Shown: positions 44,215 to 55,305 of the stretch, piece after piece
How the letters are laid out: the number at the start of each line of letters is the position of its first letter
Numbering within the stretch: the first letter of the stretch is position 1
Source of the DNA: Saussurea involucrata
Taxonomy: Eukaryota; Streptophyta; Magnoliopsida; Asterales; Asteraceae
Length of the DNA: 64,000 nt
Reading direction: 5' to 3'
Assembly: GCA_033807775.1 (NCBI GenBank)
Contig: CM066326.1
Location: 88,388,873-88,452,872, forward strand
Notes under the pieces: generated by a model
Database searches by the model: none
What the model was told of the DNA's origin: nothing
What the model saw: only the letters and a program-made list of their open reading frames with translations
Program-made: the position numbers and the translations under genes

Positions 44215-46200
44215 CATATGACATACAGTGACGTAAATTTCTGAAAACCATTACCGTGTCATGACACACAATGACATAAATTTCTCAACTGTTACTGTAT
44301 CATGAGAACTAATGAGGTATATTTCACAAAACCATAAGTGAATCATGACATTCGGTAACATAACTTTATCAAAACGTCACTATGAAATGACATACACTGA
44401 CATTTATCATTCAAAACCGTTACCCAAACATTACATTTACCATGAGTAAATTTCTCAAAATGATCATCGTTTCATGACATAGAGTGACGTAAATTTATCA
44501 AACTACCACTGTACGTAACATTTCAAAACGCGATGTTTATCCTTTCACACCGTCACCGTAGTATGATAAATGGTGAAATTTATTTTACAAAACATTCACA
44601 GCAATATGCATATAATGATGCTTATTATACAAAATTGTCACATTAGCATAGCATATAGTGACATTTATTATTCAGAAACATTATCGTAACATGACATACA
44701 GTGACATAAATTTATCAAAACCGTTATTGCATTATGATATACGGCGACATAATTTTATCAAAACTGTCATGGCAAAATGACATACATAGACGTTCATCAT
44801 TCAAAATTGTCACAATAACATTACATACTGTGACATTTTATTCAACACCGTCACCGTAACATGACATACGGTAACATTTAGAATTCAAAACGTCACTGTA
44901 ACATAACATCGGGTGACATTTATTTTTTAAAACCATCACCATAGGATGACATACGATGATGGTCATTATTTAAAATCATCATTTTAACATGACATACATA
45001 ACGTTGATTATTTGAAAACGTCACAATAACATGACATATGGTGACATTATTTTGGTCAAAATTGTCACCGTTGCCTAAGTACCATAACGTTTATTTTCGA
45101 AACAGTCACCATAGCATGACATAAGGTGACATTTTTTTTCTAAACCGTCACGGTAGCATGACATACGATGACGTAATTTTTTTCGAAACTGTCATTGTAG
45201 CATGATATGCTGTGACGTTTATATTTTAAATACCGTCACCATAGCATGATGTACAATGACTTATTTTCTAAACCGTCAATGTAGCATGACATAACGTGAC
45301 GTAAATTTTCTGAAACCGTTCATGTAACACGACGTACGATAACGTTTATTGTTCAAAACCGTCACTGTATCATGACGTACACTGAAATTTATTATTTAAA
45401 ATCATCACCATAACATTACATATGGTCACGTTTATTATACAAAATTGTCATCGTAGCATGACTTACGTTGACGTTTATTATTCTAACCGTCTCCACAACA
45501 TGATATATAATGACATTTATTATACAAAACCGTCACCATTGTGACAATTTTTGTTTTAAAACCGTCACCATAACATAATATATGATGACATTTATTTTTT
45601 TTAAATCGTTACCGTAGAATGACATGTGGTAACGTACTCAAAACCGTCACCATAAGATGACATATGGTGACATAAATTATTCAAAACCGTCAATGTAGCT
45701 TAAGATACTGTGATGTAAATGTTTTAATACCGTTACCAAATCATGACATATGGTGACGTATAATTTTTAAAAAGCATTGCCATACACTTACTTTTGGTGA
45801 CGCAAATTTTGCAAAATCGTTGCCCCAAAACTTGCTGATTTTTGGAAACGGTTTTCAAATAAACGTTGTTATACATATTTTAGTTTTCGGTAACGGCTTT
45901 TTTAAACCGTTACTACATAAAACAACGATTTTGAAAAAAACGTTACTAAAAAGTCTTATATTGCAACGGTTTTTAAAAACCGTCACAACATAAGGCAACG
46001 GTTTTTCAAAACCGTTACCTTAGGGTACCTTTTATTGACGTGTTTATCTAAAGCGTTGCTTTATGATTCAATTGTTTTTGTAATAGTAACGTTTCTTTAT
46101 AAAAATTGTTACTAAAACAATTCTCTAACTTTTTATGTGACTTTTTGTAACGGTTTTTTATCAAACCGTTACAAGCTTGTTTTTTAAAACCGTCACAAAA
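44215..46200. repeat. CACTA right subterminal repeat array
   Basis: Same 40-45 bp unit family as the left end (ACCGTCACCGTAACATGACA, GGTGACATTTATT), about 2 kb, degenerate, running to the right TIR. Confidence 0.9.
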
Positions 46201-46497
46201 AGTCATTTTTGTACTAGTGCATATCAATTACATCCTTAGAGCATCTCCAACAGCTTCCCCAAAATGGGGAAAATGAAGAAAATGGGGATTTTAGGCTAAT
46301 ATTGTGCTCCAACAGCTTCCCCAAAACTATCCCCAAAATGGAGAAAGTTGGAGAAAGAATATTTTTTTCTCCAAATATGGACATCACTCCAAAAATGATT
46401 ACTAAGTGAGATGACCAACAGGAAGCTTTGAAAATAAATATGTAGAGAGAAATAATGTTAGGACACAAAATGTCCTAGTTATAAGATAGTTTTGTAA

Positions 46498-47151
46498 TGG
46501 CAGGGTTACAACTTGAATCCTGTCATTTACAGATGAAGACGATTTGTCATTGTTAAAATAGTCATCATAAAAATGTTCAAACAATAAATCAAGTTCATTA
46601 GGAGTAGAGTTAGAAGTGGAAGCTTGATCCTTGTTTGACAATCTAGTCATCATTGGACGAAATTGTCCAGATGCTAGAATACCATATAACTCGGGTTCTG
46701 TACTGTTTTGCACAGAAGCCATTGCTTCAGATTCATCAAATTTGACATTAATGCTTTCCATCACAGTTCTGGAAGATTTGAGATAGATCCTGTAAGCTTT
46801 TGATGTGAGAGAGTATCCGATAAAGAAACCCTCAATACCCTTAGGACTGAATTTATTCAGGTTATCCTTATCATTCAGCACCACGCACATGCATCCAAAA
46901 ACACGAAAGTAGTGTATAACAGGTTTTCTATTATTAATCAATTCATATGGAGTCTTGCCAAACCGTCGATGTATGATTGAACGGTTTTGTGTATAGCATG
47001 CCGTTGCAACAGCTTCAGCCCATAGGAATAGTGGTAGATCAGCATAAGACAGCATCGTTCTGGCCGCTTCAACAAGTGTACGGTTACGTCTTTCAACTAC
47101 ACCGTTCTGCTGAGGTGTTCTGGCCGCAGAATATTGATGAGTGATTCCCAA
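46498..47151 (-). pseudogene. Copia integrase C-terminal fragment
   Basis: Reads YSAARTPQQNGVVERRNR (end of the integrase core) through [20 protein letters not shown] and [14 protein letters not shown] to the Ser/Asn-rich linker before reverse transcriptase, then runs into LTR sequence at 46497. Closely related to the pol fragment at 12698, which starts inside the same region. Opposite in orientation to the adjoining LTR. Confidence 0.85.
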
Positions 47152-47905
47152 TGCTTAAAGGAGCTCAAGTTTGCCAAGATTTTCAGAAGATGGGTGTTGG
47201 AATTCAGTCTTTAGTTGAATTGGATTAGACGTTTGAGCATTTGCAATCATTATTCTGGAGTTTTTGTTGACGATGCTAGACCGTTGAGTGCTCTTCTGAC
47301 CTGATCAATCAGAATTGTGAGCGCTTGCAATCGTTGTTCTGGTGCTTTGGTTGTGATTCAGACTCTTGAGTGCTTATAATCATTCAGCTATTTCTTGAAG
47401 ATTGAAGTTCCGGATTTTCATCAGTCGGTATTCTGATATTTTGGGGATGAGCATTTTTCTACAGTTGATGAACAATGTTACTTGTGGTGTTCTTCTAAAC
47501 CCTACCTTATAGTGTATGCTTCATTATGTTTCCTCCTTCGAGCAAATCCGAATCACGCTCTTAAGCTGAATTCCTATTCAACTCGCGGCTTATCAACGGA
47601 TTTGGTGTTATAGACTGAGTTTGCATTTGGTTAATCACGCAACAACTCGCTCGTTATCTTTCTTGTGAGCTTATCAGTACGAGCTAGAGTTTCCACATTT
47701 ATGAACAAGTTTTTCGTGCACTCGGTCGAGGCATTGAATCCGATTTGTCAAGGTTGAAATTTAAAGAGTAAGAGCATATTTCAAGGGGGAGCCTAGACTA
47801 CATTTGAAGAATTGCATCACTAGGGTTTTCTAAAGAAATCAAGGGGGAGAAGAACTGAAGATCTTTCGAGACGGGTGATTCCTTTACAAAACTATAGGGG
47901 GAGAT

Positions 47906-48180
47906 TGTTAGGACACAAAATGTCCTAGTTATAAGATAGTTTTGTAAAGGGGTATTAATTGTAATATGGGCTTGGGTTATGTGTAATGGGCTTGGGCTTA
48001 ATAGTGTAACAAGGGGGTATATAATGTTTAGTGTGTGTAATTAGGGTTAAGGGTGTGTCATTGCAATGTAGCCTCCTTGGTGTAGTGTGTGTTCTAGAGA
48101 GAGATCCATTCTCTCTCTATGTTGCTTTCATCTTGAATAATACACCACTTTGATTATCTATCTTCTTGTTACTATCTACA
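47906..48180 (+). repeat. 3' LTR of the rearranged Copia fragment
   Basis: 275 bp, TG...CA ends, preceded by a purine tract. Contains GGGTATATAATG as a possible TATA region near 48005. Confidence 0.8.
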
Positions 48181-48384
48181 TCAATATATGAATCGTTGTC
48201 TTGTTTAAAATGGGACTTACAAATAATATTTTAATAGGTAAATGGAATATTTTAATATTTTAATTAATGTTGGATTCTCCAAAATGAGAAAGCTGTTAGA
48301 GATGAATGTATATTGTTTTGGGGATTTTGGTTTTTGGTTCCCCATTTTGGAGAAATTATGGGGAAGGTGTTGGAGATGCTCTTA

Positions 48385-49720
48385 TTAACTTAAATTGTAA
48401 CTTGTAACCTGCAACCTATACAATAGGTAAAAGTATAAATTAGAAGGAAAAACAAAAAACCCTTAACTAATTGAACGCCACTTGTCTCCCTCAAACCATC
48501 GGCTCATCGCTCCCCACCCTCTGCTCACGCTAGACCCGTTGTACCCCGTCTCCACCGTCGTACCCTGTCACCACCAGTTCCGTTGCCCACCATCGTCGTC
48601 GGATCTGCAAGAACTATAAGCACCAAGTTCCATCAGGTGACCCAACAACCAAATTACTGTTACATGTAGCTGTTTGATTAAGAAGACAAATCATCACTCA
48701 TCGATTGTTTGAACCAATTATGTTCACCCCTTTTCTGACTAAGTATTCCCCTTTCCCTTCGAGCTTGGTTAGTTAATTTTAGGGTTTACTGCGTGCAAAT
48801 AGATTTTCTTTGTTGCAAATTTATTGGGTTTATCATATTGAATATTTTTCGTTATCACGTTGGGTGTTATTGAATCCTTTTTTAATTTAAAATTTGTTTA
48901 ATCCATATTGGGTTTATCATTTTAGAGCCTCTGTAGTGTGGTTGCAAATTGTAATAACAATACTTACCCTTGATTGGAAAGCTCTTATCAAGTTCGTGGT
49001 TTCTTTAGTTTTGTTTCCTCCAGGTGAATTGCAGAATTTGGTGAATTTATCAGTGAATTTGCCTAATGGGCTAGTGTTTCAGAATAGCTGCTTTTACAGG
49101 TGGATATGTATTTTCAAAGGATGTCTGAAGGTGTTTTATGGGAAACAATTGGTGAAATTTGTGGGAATAATTATCAACAATGTGTGGGTAAGTTCAAGAG
49201 TAAAGTTTTAAGGAATCTTGAAAACCAACATCAGTGGATGATTAATCTTTCTTGCCAATTTCAAGGGGTTCATAGTTTGATTAAAGATTCTACTGTATTC
49301 AATTTCGAAGAGGTTGATGGAGATCAAGAAGAAGGATTACAAGAAAGTCAAAGAGGTGTATCTCCACCAGAAATGATGCAAATTAATCATAAATTAGGCG
49401 TTACTTTCGTATATTTTAGCGCAACTTTTGGGTATATTTTGACGCAACTTGTGGTATATTTGGCGCAACTTTTGTATACATCTGTTTATGCATTGGATAC
49501 AACTTTTGTATATTTTGGGAAGAGTAATAAAAATGGTATATTCGTTTCATTTATAAATGCAAGTATTTTTTTTCATTCAAAAAATGTTTAGGGACTTGAT
49601 TGTTCAAAATATGAAAGCTTGCTGGGTTTTTCAGACTTTTTCCATTATTTTACCAGATTAACCGGTTTTAGATGTCATATGGATGTATCTAACAGGTTTT
49701 AGAAAGTTTAAGGATTTATT
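48385..49720 (+). other. Mutator-like element cargo, possible captured gene sequence
   Basis: A CT- and CCACC-rich stretch (48470-48620) looks like a plant 5' UTR. Downstream ORFs (48894-49211, 49100-49591) and splice-like TTTTACAG near 49098 suggest exon pieces, for example CGNNYQQCVGKFKSKVLRNL. A loose repeat of GCGCAACTTTTG...TATATTT lies at 49400-49475. I do not recognise a family, so Pack-MULE capture is only a possibility. Confidence 0.35.
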
Positions 49721-49824
49721 TAATAGGTTTTAAAAAGTCCAGTGACTTATTTGTTTCAAAAAATTGTCCAAGGACTTGATCATTCCAAACAAGAAAGTCC
49801 ATTGGGCTTTTTTGAACTTTTCCC

Positions 49825-49982
49825 GCAAGAATAATAGACACCGTTGATTTTCATATTCCAAAATAATGAAAACGATCAATTTTGGAAAAAACTAAATTTT
49901 TTATTACTCTTGTTTGCATATTGTACAACTCGATCTCTTTGTCACATTACATTTTATTCTTGAAACCTTAAACAGATTCCCT
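49825..49982 (-). terminator. 3' UTR and poly(A) signals of the 11S globulin gene
   Basis: On the minus strand, AATAAA occurs at 49958-49953, about 25 bp after the stop codon, and again at 49904-49899. The Mutator-like insertion boundary (49824) lies just beyond. Confidence 0.6.
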
Positions 49983-52051
49983 TTAAGCCGATGACCACCA
50001 GCCTTGGCTTTGTGATTGTGAAGAGCTTGGGGAAAACAAAGCGGTTTGGCGCTGGTTGTACTTGATCTTCTGAGCATCTTCCTGAGACACTTGGTACGCG
50101 TTGGCAACCACATCCACCGGCAAGCTTCTCAGCACCGACACACGACCCGAGAGGTTTTCAGTGATGGCGTTGTCGTTAGTCCTAAATGACACCCATCTCG
50201 CTCCTTCTTGACTCGCCCTCTTGATTGAGGCAAAGTTCTGTGGGATCACCACAACTTGTCCCTTTCGGAGCTCATCGTTGAACACCGATTCTCCCTCGTT
50301 GTTCACGATCTGTACCCTCAGGCTGCCGTGAGTTACGTAGATGAGGTTGTGGGCGTTTAACATCCATTGTGGTGACTGAATTGCATTGGGGTAGAGTTCG
50401 CCTCTCGCGACGCTGAGTTCGAGTTGTCGGAGGATTGGGAATTTGTAGTTGTTGAGGTTTGAAATGCGGCCGGCTTGTGGGTTGGTGAAATCGACATGGG
50501 AAGGGTTGTCGATGTTCTCCTTTAGCTTTACACTGCAAATGGTCTCATCCAAACCGTTTCCGCGTCCACGTTGTTCTTGTTGTCCCTCTTGTCTGCTCTG
50601 TGGTGGGCGGATGATCTGGAGTTGTTGTTCGACTCTAACGATGTGACCCCTCTGGTCTCTTTGTCCTTGAAGCTTCTCGGCAGTCTCCCTGTCTACGTTG
50701 AATGCTTCTGCTAAGAACTCGACGTCGAAACCATTAAAGATGTTGCCTGCATTGCCATAAGGCTGCTCCTGTTGGCGGCCTCCCGGCTGTTGGCGGCCTG
50801 GCTGCTCCTGTTTGCGGCTGGGCTGCTGGTGCTGGCCTGGTTGCTGTTGGCGGCCGGGCTGCTGCTGCTGGCCTGGTTGCTGTTGGCGGCTGGGCTGCTG
50901 GCCTGGTTGCCATTGACCTTGTTGGCTTTGAGCTTGAGGATTTCCGGCGAGGAAGAATCTCTGAAACATTATTTAAGATCGAATCTTTTAGTCCCAAATT
51001 TGTCCATTATTAAGTCAATATTTAATTACTGATTAGTGTATGTATGGAACTGTACCCTATGGTTCTCATCGAGCTGGTTAGCATTGTTTTGGGTGTCGAA
51101 GAAGACAACTACAACAAGTTCTTCATTGCCGTCGTTGTAAATCCAGTGAGCGGCTCCGGCGGGAATGGCGGCAACGTCACCCTGGTTCAAGTTCTGAACC
51201 TTTTGATGACGATCTTGGACCCTCTGTCCTCTTCGTTGGCTGGGATCGGAAACCTGTTGTTCGGAGGAAGATTCATAGGTTTCCGGACATCCCGGCAACA
51301 CAACTCCTTGAACTCCCCTACCTGCAAATTAAGATCAACAAGCTAATTAAACTCATCAATCCATTGATTCTTTTTACTAAATTCGAACACTATACAATAA
51401 AACTGGATTTATAGGACACCAATCCTAATAGCCGGCTTTATAATATTTAATTTGCAGAACAAGAAAAATAAAACGTCTTATCTAAAGACGTTGTAATAAG
51501 TTTGGACGACCTTTTTTAACGTCGTAACAAGTTTTTTTAAGAACTTCTTGTCCTATAAAATAATTATTGCGATGCTTTATATTTAAAGTGTCATAAAAAA
51601 GTTTTCAAGGCACAAAAAAACATCTTATAAACTTATTACGTCTTTGAACATGACGCTTTAGCCTTTTGTCCTAAAAGGATTATTTTAAAACATTCTGTAT
51701 TAAACCGTTTAGAAATCGATGGTGTCCAGCTAGTACGAAAGAAACTAATTAAGTCCAACCTTGTTCGGTGAATGACAAGAGTGGGGTGTTGACGTAGGAC
51801 GGCAAGAGAAGACCACCGGGTTGAATCCGGTGTCGGATAAACTCAACACCGGCACACTGGAACTGCTGGTTGTCGGACTCCCAGAACTCAGTCACACCAG
51901 CCTCAGCTTGGATGCTATCGTACGGCTCGAGAGCATTGATCCTGTTAATCTGGCACTGGTTTTGCTGCTGTTGCTGGTGCTGCTGTTGGCGAGCTAGGGT
52001 TCCGGCAAAGAGAAGGAAGAAAGCAAGAAGCAAAGGAGCTTTGATCGCCAT
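49983..52051 (-). CDS. 11S globulin seed storage protein (legumin type)
   Basis: Exons 52051-51760, 51321-51056 and 50960-49983 (292, 266, 978 bp) give 511 residues. Introns of 438 and 95 bp have GT-AG ends. The ATG at 52051 is chosen because it opens a signal peptide (MAIKAPLLLAFFLLFAGTLA) and sits about 50 bp from a TATA box; upstream in-frame ATGs fall in the promoter. Two cupin halves, a Gln/Gly/Pro-rich insert (about 197-262) and the Asn-Gly processing site at 321-322 (NGLDETIC), where vacuolar processing enzyme separates acidic and basic chains. Cys109 and Cys328 fit the inter-chain disulfide, Cys33 and Cys66 the intra-chain one. It assembles as hexamers in seed protein bodies. Many 11S genes have a third intron in the basic-chain region; none is seen. 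Intact and likely functional. Confidence 0.95.
50961..51055 (-). other. Intron 2 of the 11S globulin gene
   Basis: 95 bp; donor GTACAG after an AGG codon (phase 0), acceptor TGTTTCAG before AGATTCTTCC. The join reads NHR-RFFLAGNP, as expected for the family. Confidence 0.9.
51322..51759 (-). other. Intron 1 of the 11S globulin gene, with MITE-like insert
   Basis: 438 bp; donor GTTGGA, acceptor AATTTGCAG; phase 1, giving EQG-RGVQGVV. Most of it (about 51414-51727) is bounded by inverted GGACACCA/TGGTGTCC and resembles sequence upstream of the gene (about 52330-52620). Confidence 0.85.
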
Positions 52052-52096
52052 TGAAGATGATGAGATGGTGTGGCGAATGGAGAATGTGAGGTGGGG

Positions 52097-52103
52097 TTTT
52101 ATA
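52097..52103 (-). promoter_or_regulatory. TATA box of the 11S globulin gene
   Basis: TATAAAA in CCCTATAAAACCCC on the minus strand, 46 bp before the ATG, which implies a short 5' UTR of about 15-20 nt. Confidence 0.75.
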
Positions 52104-52142
52104 GGGGAAGAAGGTGAAGGAGGGAGTGCCATGTAAGAGGTT

Positions 52143-52149
52143 ATGCATG
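52143..52149 (-). promoter_or_regulatory. RY (legumin) element
   Basis: CATGCAT about 40 bp upstream of the TATA box. RY repeats are bound by B3 factors of the ABI3/FUS3 group and confer seed-specific expression. A second core, CATGCA, lies at 52240-52235. Confidence 0.65.
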
Positions 52150-52329
52150 AAATGATGAAGAACAGATGGAAGCAAGAAGTGATACATGTGTAGAGGTGAG
52201 TGTCCATGGCCACAGTTACAAGTGTTATATGATCTGCATGATGATAAGAACAAAGTGAACCCTGATCGAATGGTGTACGGAAACACGACTAGATACGTTT
52301 AAACAAATATAGAGATGCTATGAAATTGG

Positions 52330-52690
52330 CAAGTGTTATAATAATAGACCGTTTTATAGGACTTAATTTTTGAAGACAAAATATAAAATCTTCTATATAA
52401 AGTCGTCGTAATAAGTTTGTAGGATGGTTTTGAACGTTGTAACAAGTTTTTAGGACATTTTTAATACAAAATGTCGCATTAAGTATTTTATACGACACTT
52501 GTTTTTATAAGACCCTTTATCGAATAGTGTTTTATGAAATAGCTAATATGGATTTTATTTTAAATAAAAATATCCTAATAAGCTTGTTACAACGCCTAAA
52601 AATGTCTTATAAACCTATTACAACGCATCTAGATAGAATGTTTTATTTTTTAGTCCTACAATTGAAGTCTTATAAAGTAGTTTATTAGGA
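52330..52690. repeat. MITE-like repeats upstream of the 11S gene
   Basis: Motifs such as CGTAATAAGTTTG, AACGTTGTAACAAGTTTTT and inverted TTGTTACAACG match intron 1 (51480-51545). No ORF. Probably one or two copies of the same non-autonomous element family. Confidence 0.55.
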
Positions 52691-53385
52691 CGCTTAATTT
52701 TTTTGAACGGCAAAACACTAAATTATTAAAACCGAAACCTAGCAAGATGCTAGATTAACAATGGCCGAAAAGCATAAGCCAGGGTTACAACACCAAATAT
52801 CCTACGTACCTAAAATCTTGTCCCAATTTGACTATGTTTTTAACCCACATAAATGAAAAGAACTGAACCTCGTTGACAGCTTAATGAGAAGACTGAATCT
52901 TGCCGTTGAAAATTTTATCATTCCAACTCCTCTATAGCACCCAAAAGACCGCTATACCTATCACGGACATCAACGGTTTTGACCCTTTCTCTTCGACCAG
53001 CTTTAAAATCAGCTCCGTAAGCTCCTCAAACGAAGAAGGGGATGAAGGGGTCTCGTTCCACCATTGATGCAGTAGAGCCCACGGTTCTTTTGCCGAAGAA
53101 CAACAAAACATATGATGATTTTCGGTTTCTTCACTAATGTTGCAAACAGGCAAGAGGGTAGAGGGAACCTCGACTCCCATGCTTGACATATTGCATCGAA
53201 TAAGAAGTTTTTTAGCATTGCTCTCCAAAACAGAAAATTAGCTTTCCTTGGAACGACTTTTATCCACAAAGTCTTTACCTGGGCATGGCCGAGGAGACTA
53301 AATTTGTCTACCAAGTTTCTTAGCCCAGTCACAGAGAAGATCCCGCTAGCTTCCGGTGTCCAGCTCCAAACATTCATGTTACAAA
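52690..53385 (-). pseudogene. LINE reverse transcriptase C-terminal zinc-binding remnant
   Basis: From 53377 leftwards the frame reads WSWTPEASGIFSV, then LWIKVVPRKANFLFWRA; after a frameshift near 53200 another frame continues with C-N-I-S-E-E-T-E-N-H-H-M-F-C-C and EPW to about 52932. This is the zf-RVT pattern at the end of plant non-LTR reverse transcriptases. Non-coding tail to about 52690. The upstream part would lie in the duplicated segment starting at 53386 but is not recognisable there. Confidence 0.8.
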
Positions 53386-54204
53386 CAAAGAGTTCACCAA
53401 AGTTGATATTAAAAGTAGATAAGGTGTAGTTTAATTAGGGAATCACACCCCACATGCTTGATTTGAAACCGGCCGGGATAACAACTCCTAGTCTTCCATC
53501 TTGGTTGTGAATCAAGCACAATACCTCTTTCCATATAGAGCATTGTCTTCCCTCTTAAATCTCCACCACCATTTTCCTATCAAGGCCAGATCTGTGCATA
53601 TATATGCACAAGTGCATATATATGCATTTGTGCATATCTACATTTCGATTTTGATGAACTGACTGTTTAGATCTGGAATTGTATGTAATTTTTTATGTTC
53701 GTCAACGTGCTTGGAATTTATTTTATTTTGTTTTCTCCACCTTCTTCCTCCTCCTTGGAAACAATTATCCACAAATGCTATGCACAGGTGCATATATATG
53801 CATTTGTGCATATTGACATGTTTTTTTATCGTTTTTCTTTCAAAAACTTGTTTGTTTTTCAGTTTGGATTAGATTGGAAGTTTTAGAATTGAAAACCACT
53901 AAGTAATCTGTAATTTTTGAAGTTTGGCAGTCGACAGCAAGCATCCTCGGAAAACCGTGAACTCGCCGGAATCTGAAAGTTTTCACCGAAAAACCGTTAT
54001 CTCCATAGTTATAGGGAAATGATTTGTGCATTTGTTATATTTTCCATATCTGATATAGTGCTCAAATTACCTTAATACCCTTTTCATTAATTATAATTAG
54101 TTTAATTACTGATTTTTAATATCCTTTGGATTATGTTGAATCAATGTTTATAAGGGTGTTATTTAGTTTTCTAATTATTTGAGGTTTTCCTCTGAACCTA
54201 ACCC

Positions 54205-54236
<32 letters not shown>

Positions 54237-54300
54237 CTAGTTATTTACCCGTTGCAATACAGCGAGACGTATAATCCAAATAATTTGACGATTTCATCAA

Positions 54301-54737
54301 TTATTAACTAAAATACGTTAAAAAATGCCTTTTAATTTTAACAAGTTGCACCATTATAATCGTCTCGTCGATACCTTCGAAATGAGCCCAATACTAAATA
54401 TTTTTTGATTTAATTATATTATACTTATTTAGTTAGTTTACTTTATACGTATTAGTTTTTTATTTTTCATTTAGTTAATATAAGATTATTATGTTAATGT
54501 GATAAGAGTGTAAAACAAAATTGAAAAAAAAAATGTACCATAAATTAAATAATTAACTATAAGGATATGAATTGTAAATATTAAAAATATTTTTATGTAG
54601 TATATATGATATATAATTAAATAATTAAATAAAAAATATTAAATATTGAGCTCATTTCGAAGGTATCGAAGAGACGATTACAATGGTGTAACTTGTTAAA
54701 ATTATAACGTATTTTTTTAACGTATTTTAGTTAATAA
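54301..54737. repeat. MITE-like inverted repeat, second copy
   Basis: Counterpart of 934-1370 with no notable difference. Confidence 0.7.
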
Positions 54738-55305
54738 ACGATTATATGTGTTAATATGATGAAGGTGTAAAATTAAAATTAAGAAAGTAAAAGGTATAAA
54801 GTAAAGTAAGTAAATAATTATAGGGTATAAAGTGTAAATTTGAAATCAATTAATATCAATTGTGTGCATCGCGGGTGATGGGTCTCCAAATTGCAGGGAA
54901 GTTGTTGGGTCCGCGATCGCGGATCCTATCGCGGAAAATTTGGGTATTTTTATAAAACCAACGAGAATGTGAGAATGTGGGTATTTTTGCAAAACCAATT
55001 ATGAACTTTGGCTATTTTAATTAATTTCCCTAAATTTTTTGGCATCCTTATACCCGAGGTGAGTAATGTAACATATACTTCAAAAAAGATGAATACGTTG
55101 CATTACTAATGGTTTGCATTTTATAGTTCTTATAATTCTGAAAATAGAAAAAAACTTGTTTTTCTTCTTTTATTTGAATTTCTTTGTCACTAACGTCTGG
55201 TAAATGGTCACCATTAAGTCACTTTACGTGCTGAGCACAAGGAATATAAATACTAGGTAAAAGAACGAAAATACCTTGTGCATGTTCAACATGTGGGGTG
55301 ACTTA

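Larger units (their letters stand above)
33095..46219. mobile_element. CACTA (En/Spm) transposon, 13.1 kb, non-autonomous
   Basis: Starts CACTAGTACAAAAA and ends in its inverse TTTTTGTACTAGTG; 3-bp duplications CAT at 33092-33094 and 46220-46222. Long subterminal arrays of short repeats lie at both ends. TNP2-type transposase motifs were not found; a DUF8039-like fragment (35347-35907) and a large palindrome (36221-41951) fill the middle. Probably moved by a related autonomous element. Confidence 0.92.
46456..48180 (+). mobile_element. Rearranged Copia fragment with one full LTR
   Basis: A 275-bp LTR (47906-48180, TGTTAGGACAC...CTACA) follows the tract ATAGGGGGAGAT. Its first 42 bp are repeated at 46456-46497, a truncated 5' LTR. 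Between lie an inverted pol fragment and non-coding sequence with GGGGGAG tracts. No matching target duplication. Confidence 0.75.
46239..48381. mobile_element. Tourist-like MITE interrupted by Copia debris
   Basis: Left end GAGCATCTCCAACAGC (46239) and inverted GTTGGAGATGCTC ending 48381; TTA on both sides (46236-46238, 48382-48384). MITE halves are 46239-46455 and about 48181-48381. Different terminus from the MITE at 1931 but the same style and duplication. Lies inside the Mutator-like element. Confidence 0.8.
32966..49824. mobile_element. Mutator-like element hosting CACTA and MITE insertions
   Basis: Terminal inverted repeats of about 125 bp begin GGGAAAAGT and share CCCAATGGACTTTCTTG and AAGTCCTTGGACAATTTTT. 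Perfect 9-bp direct repeats GCAAGAATA flank it (32957-32965, 49825-49833), the hallmark of Mutator-like elements. Without the CACTA insertion it is about 3.7 kb. No MURA transposase visible. The right end sits about 70 bp beyond the distal poly(A) signal of the 11S gene. Confidence 0.88.

Noticed and set aside
52051..52213. Upstream in-frame ATGs extending the 11S protein by 54 codons
   Set aside because: They would place the TATA box and RY element inside coding sequence and bury the signal peptide.
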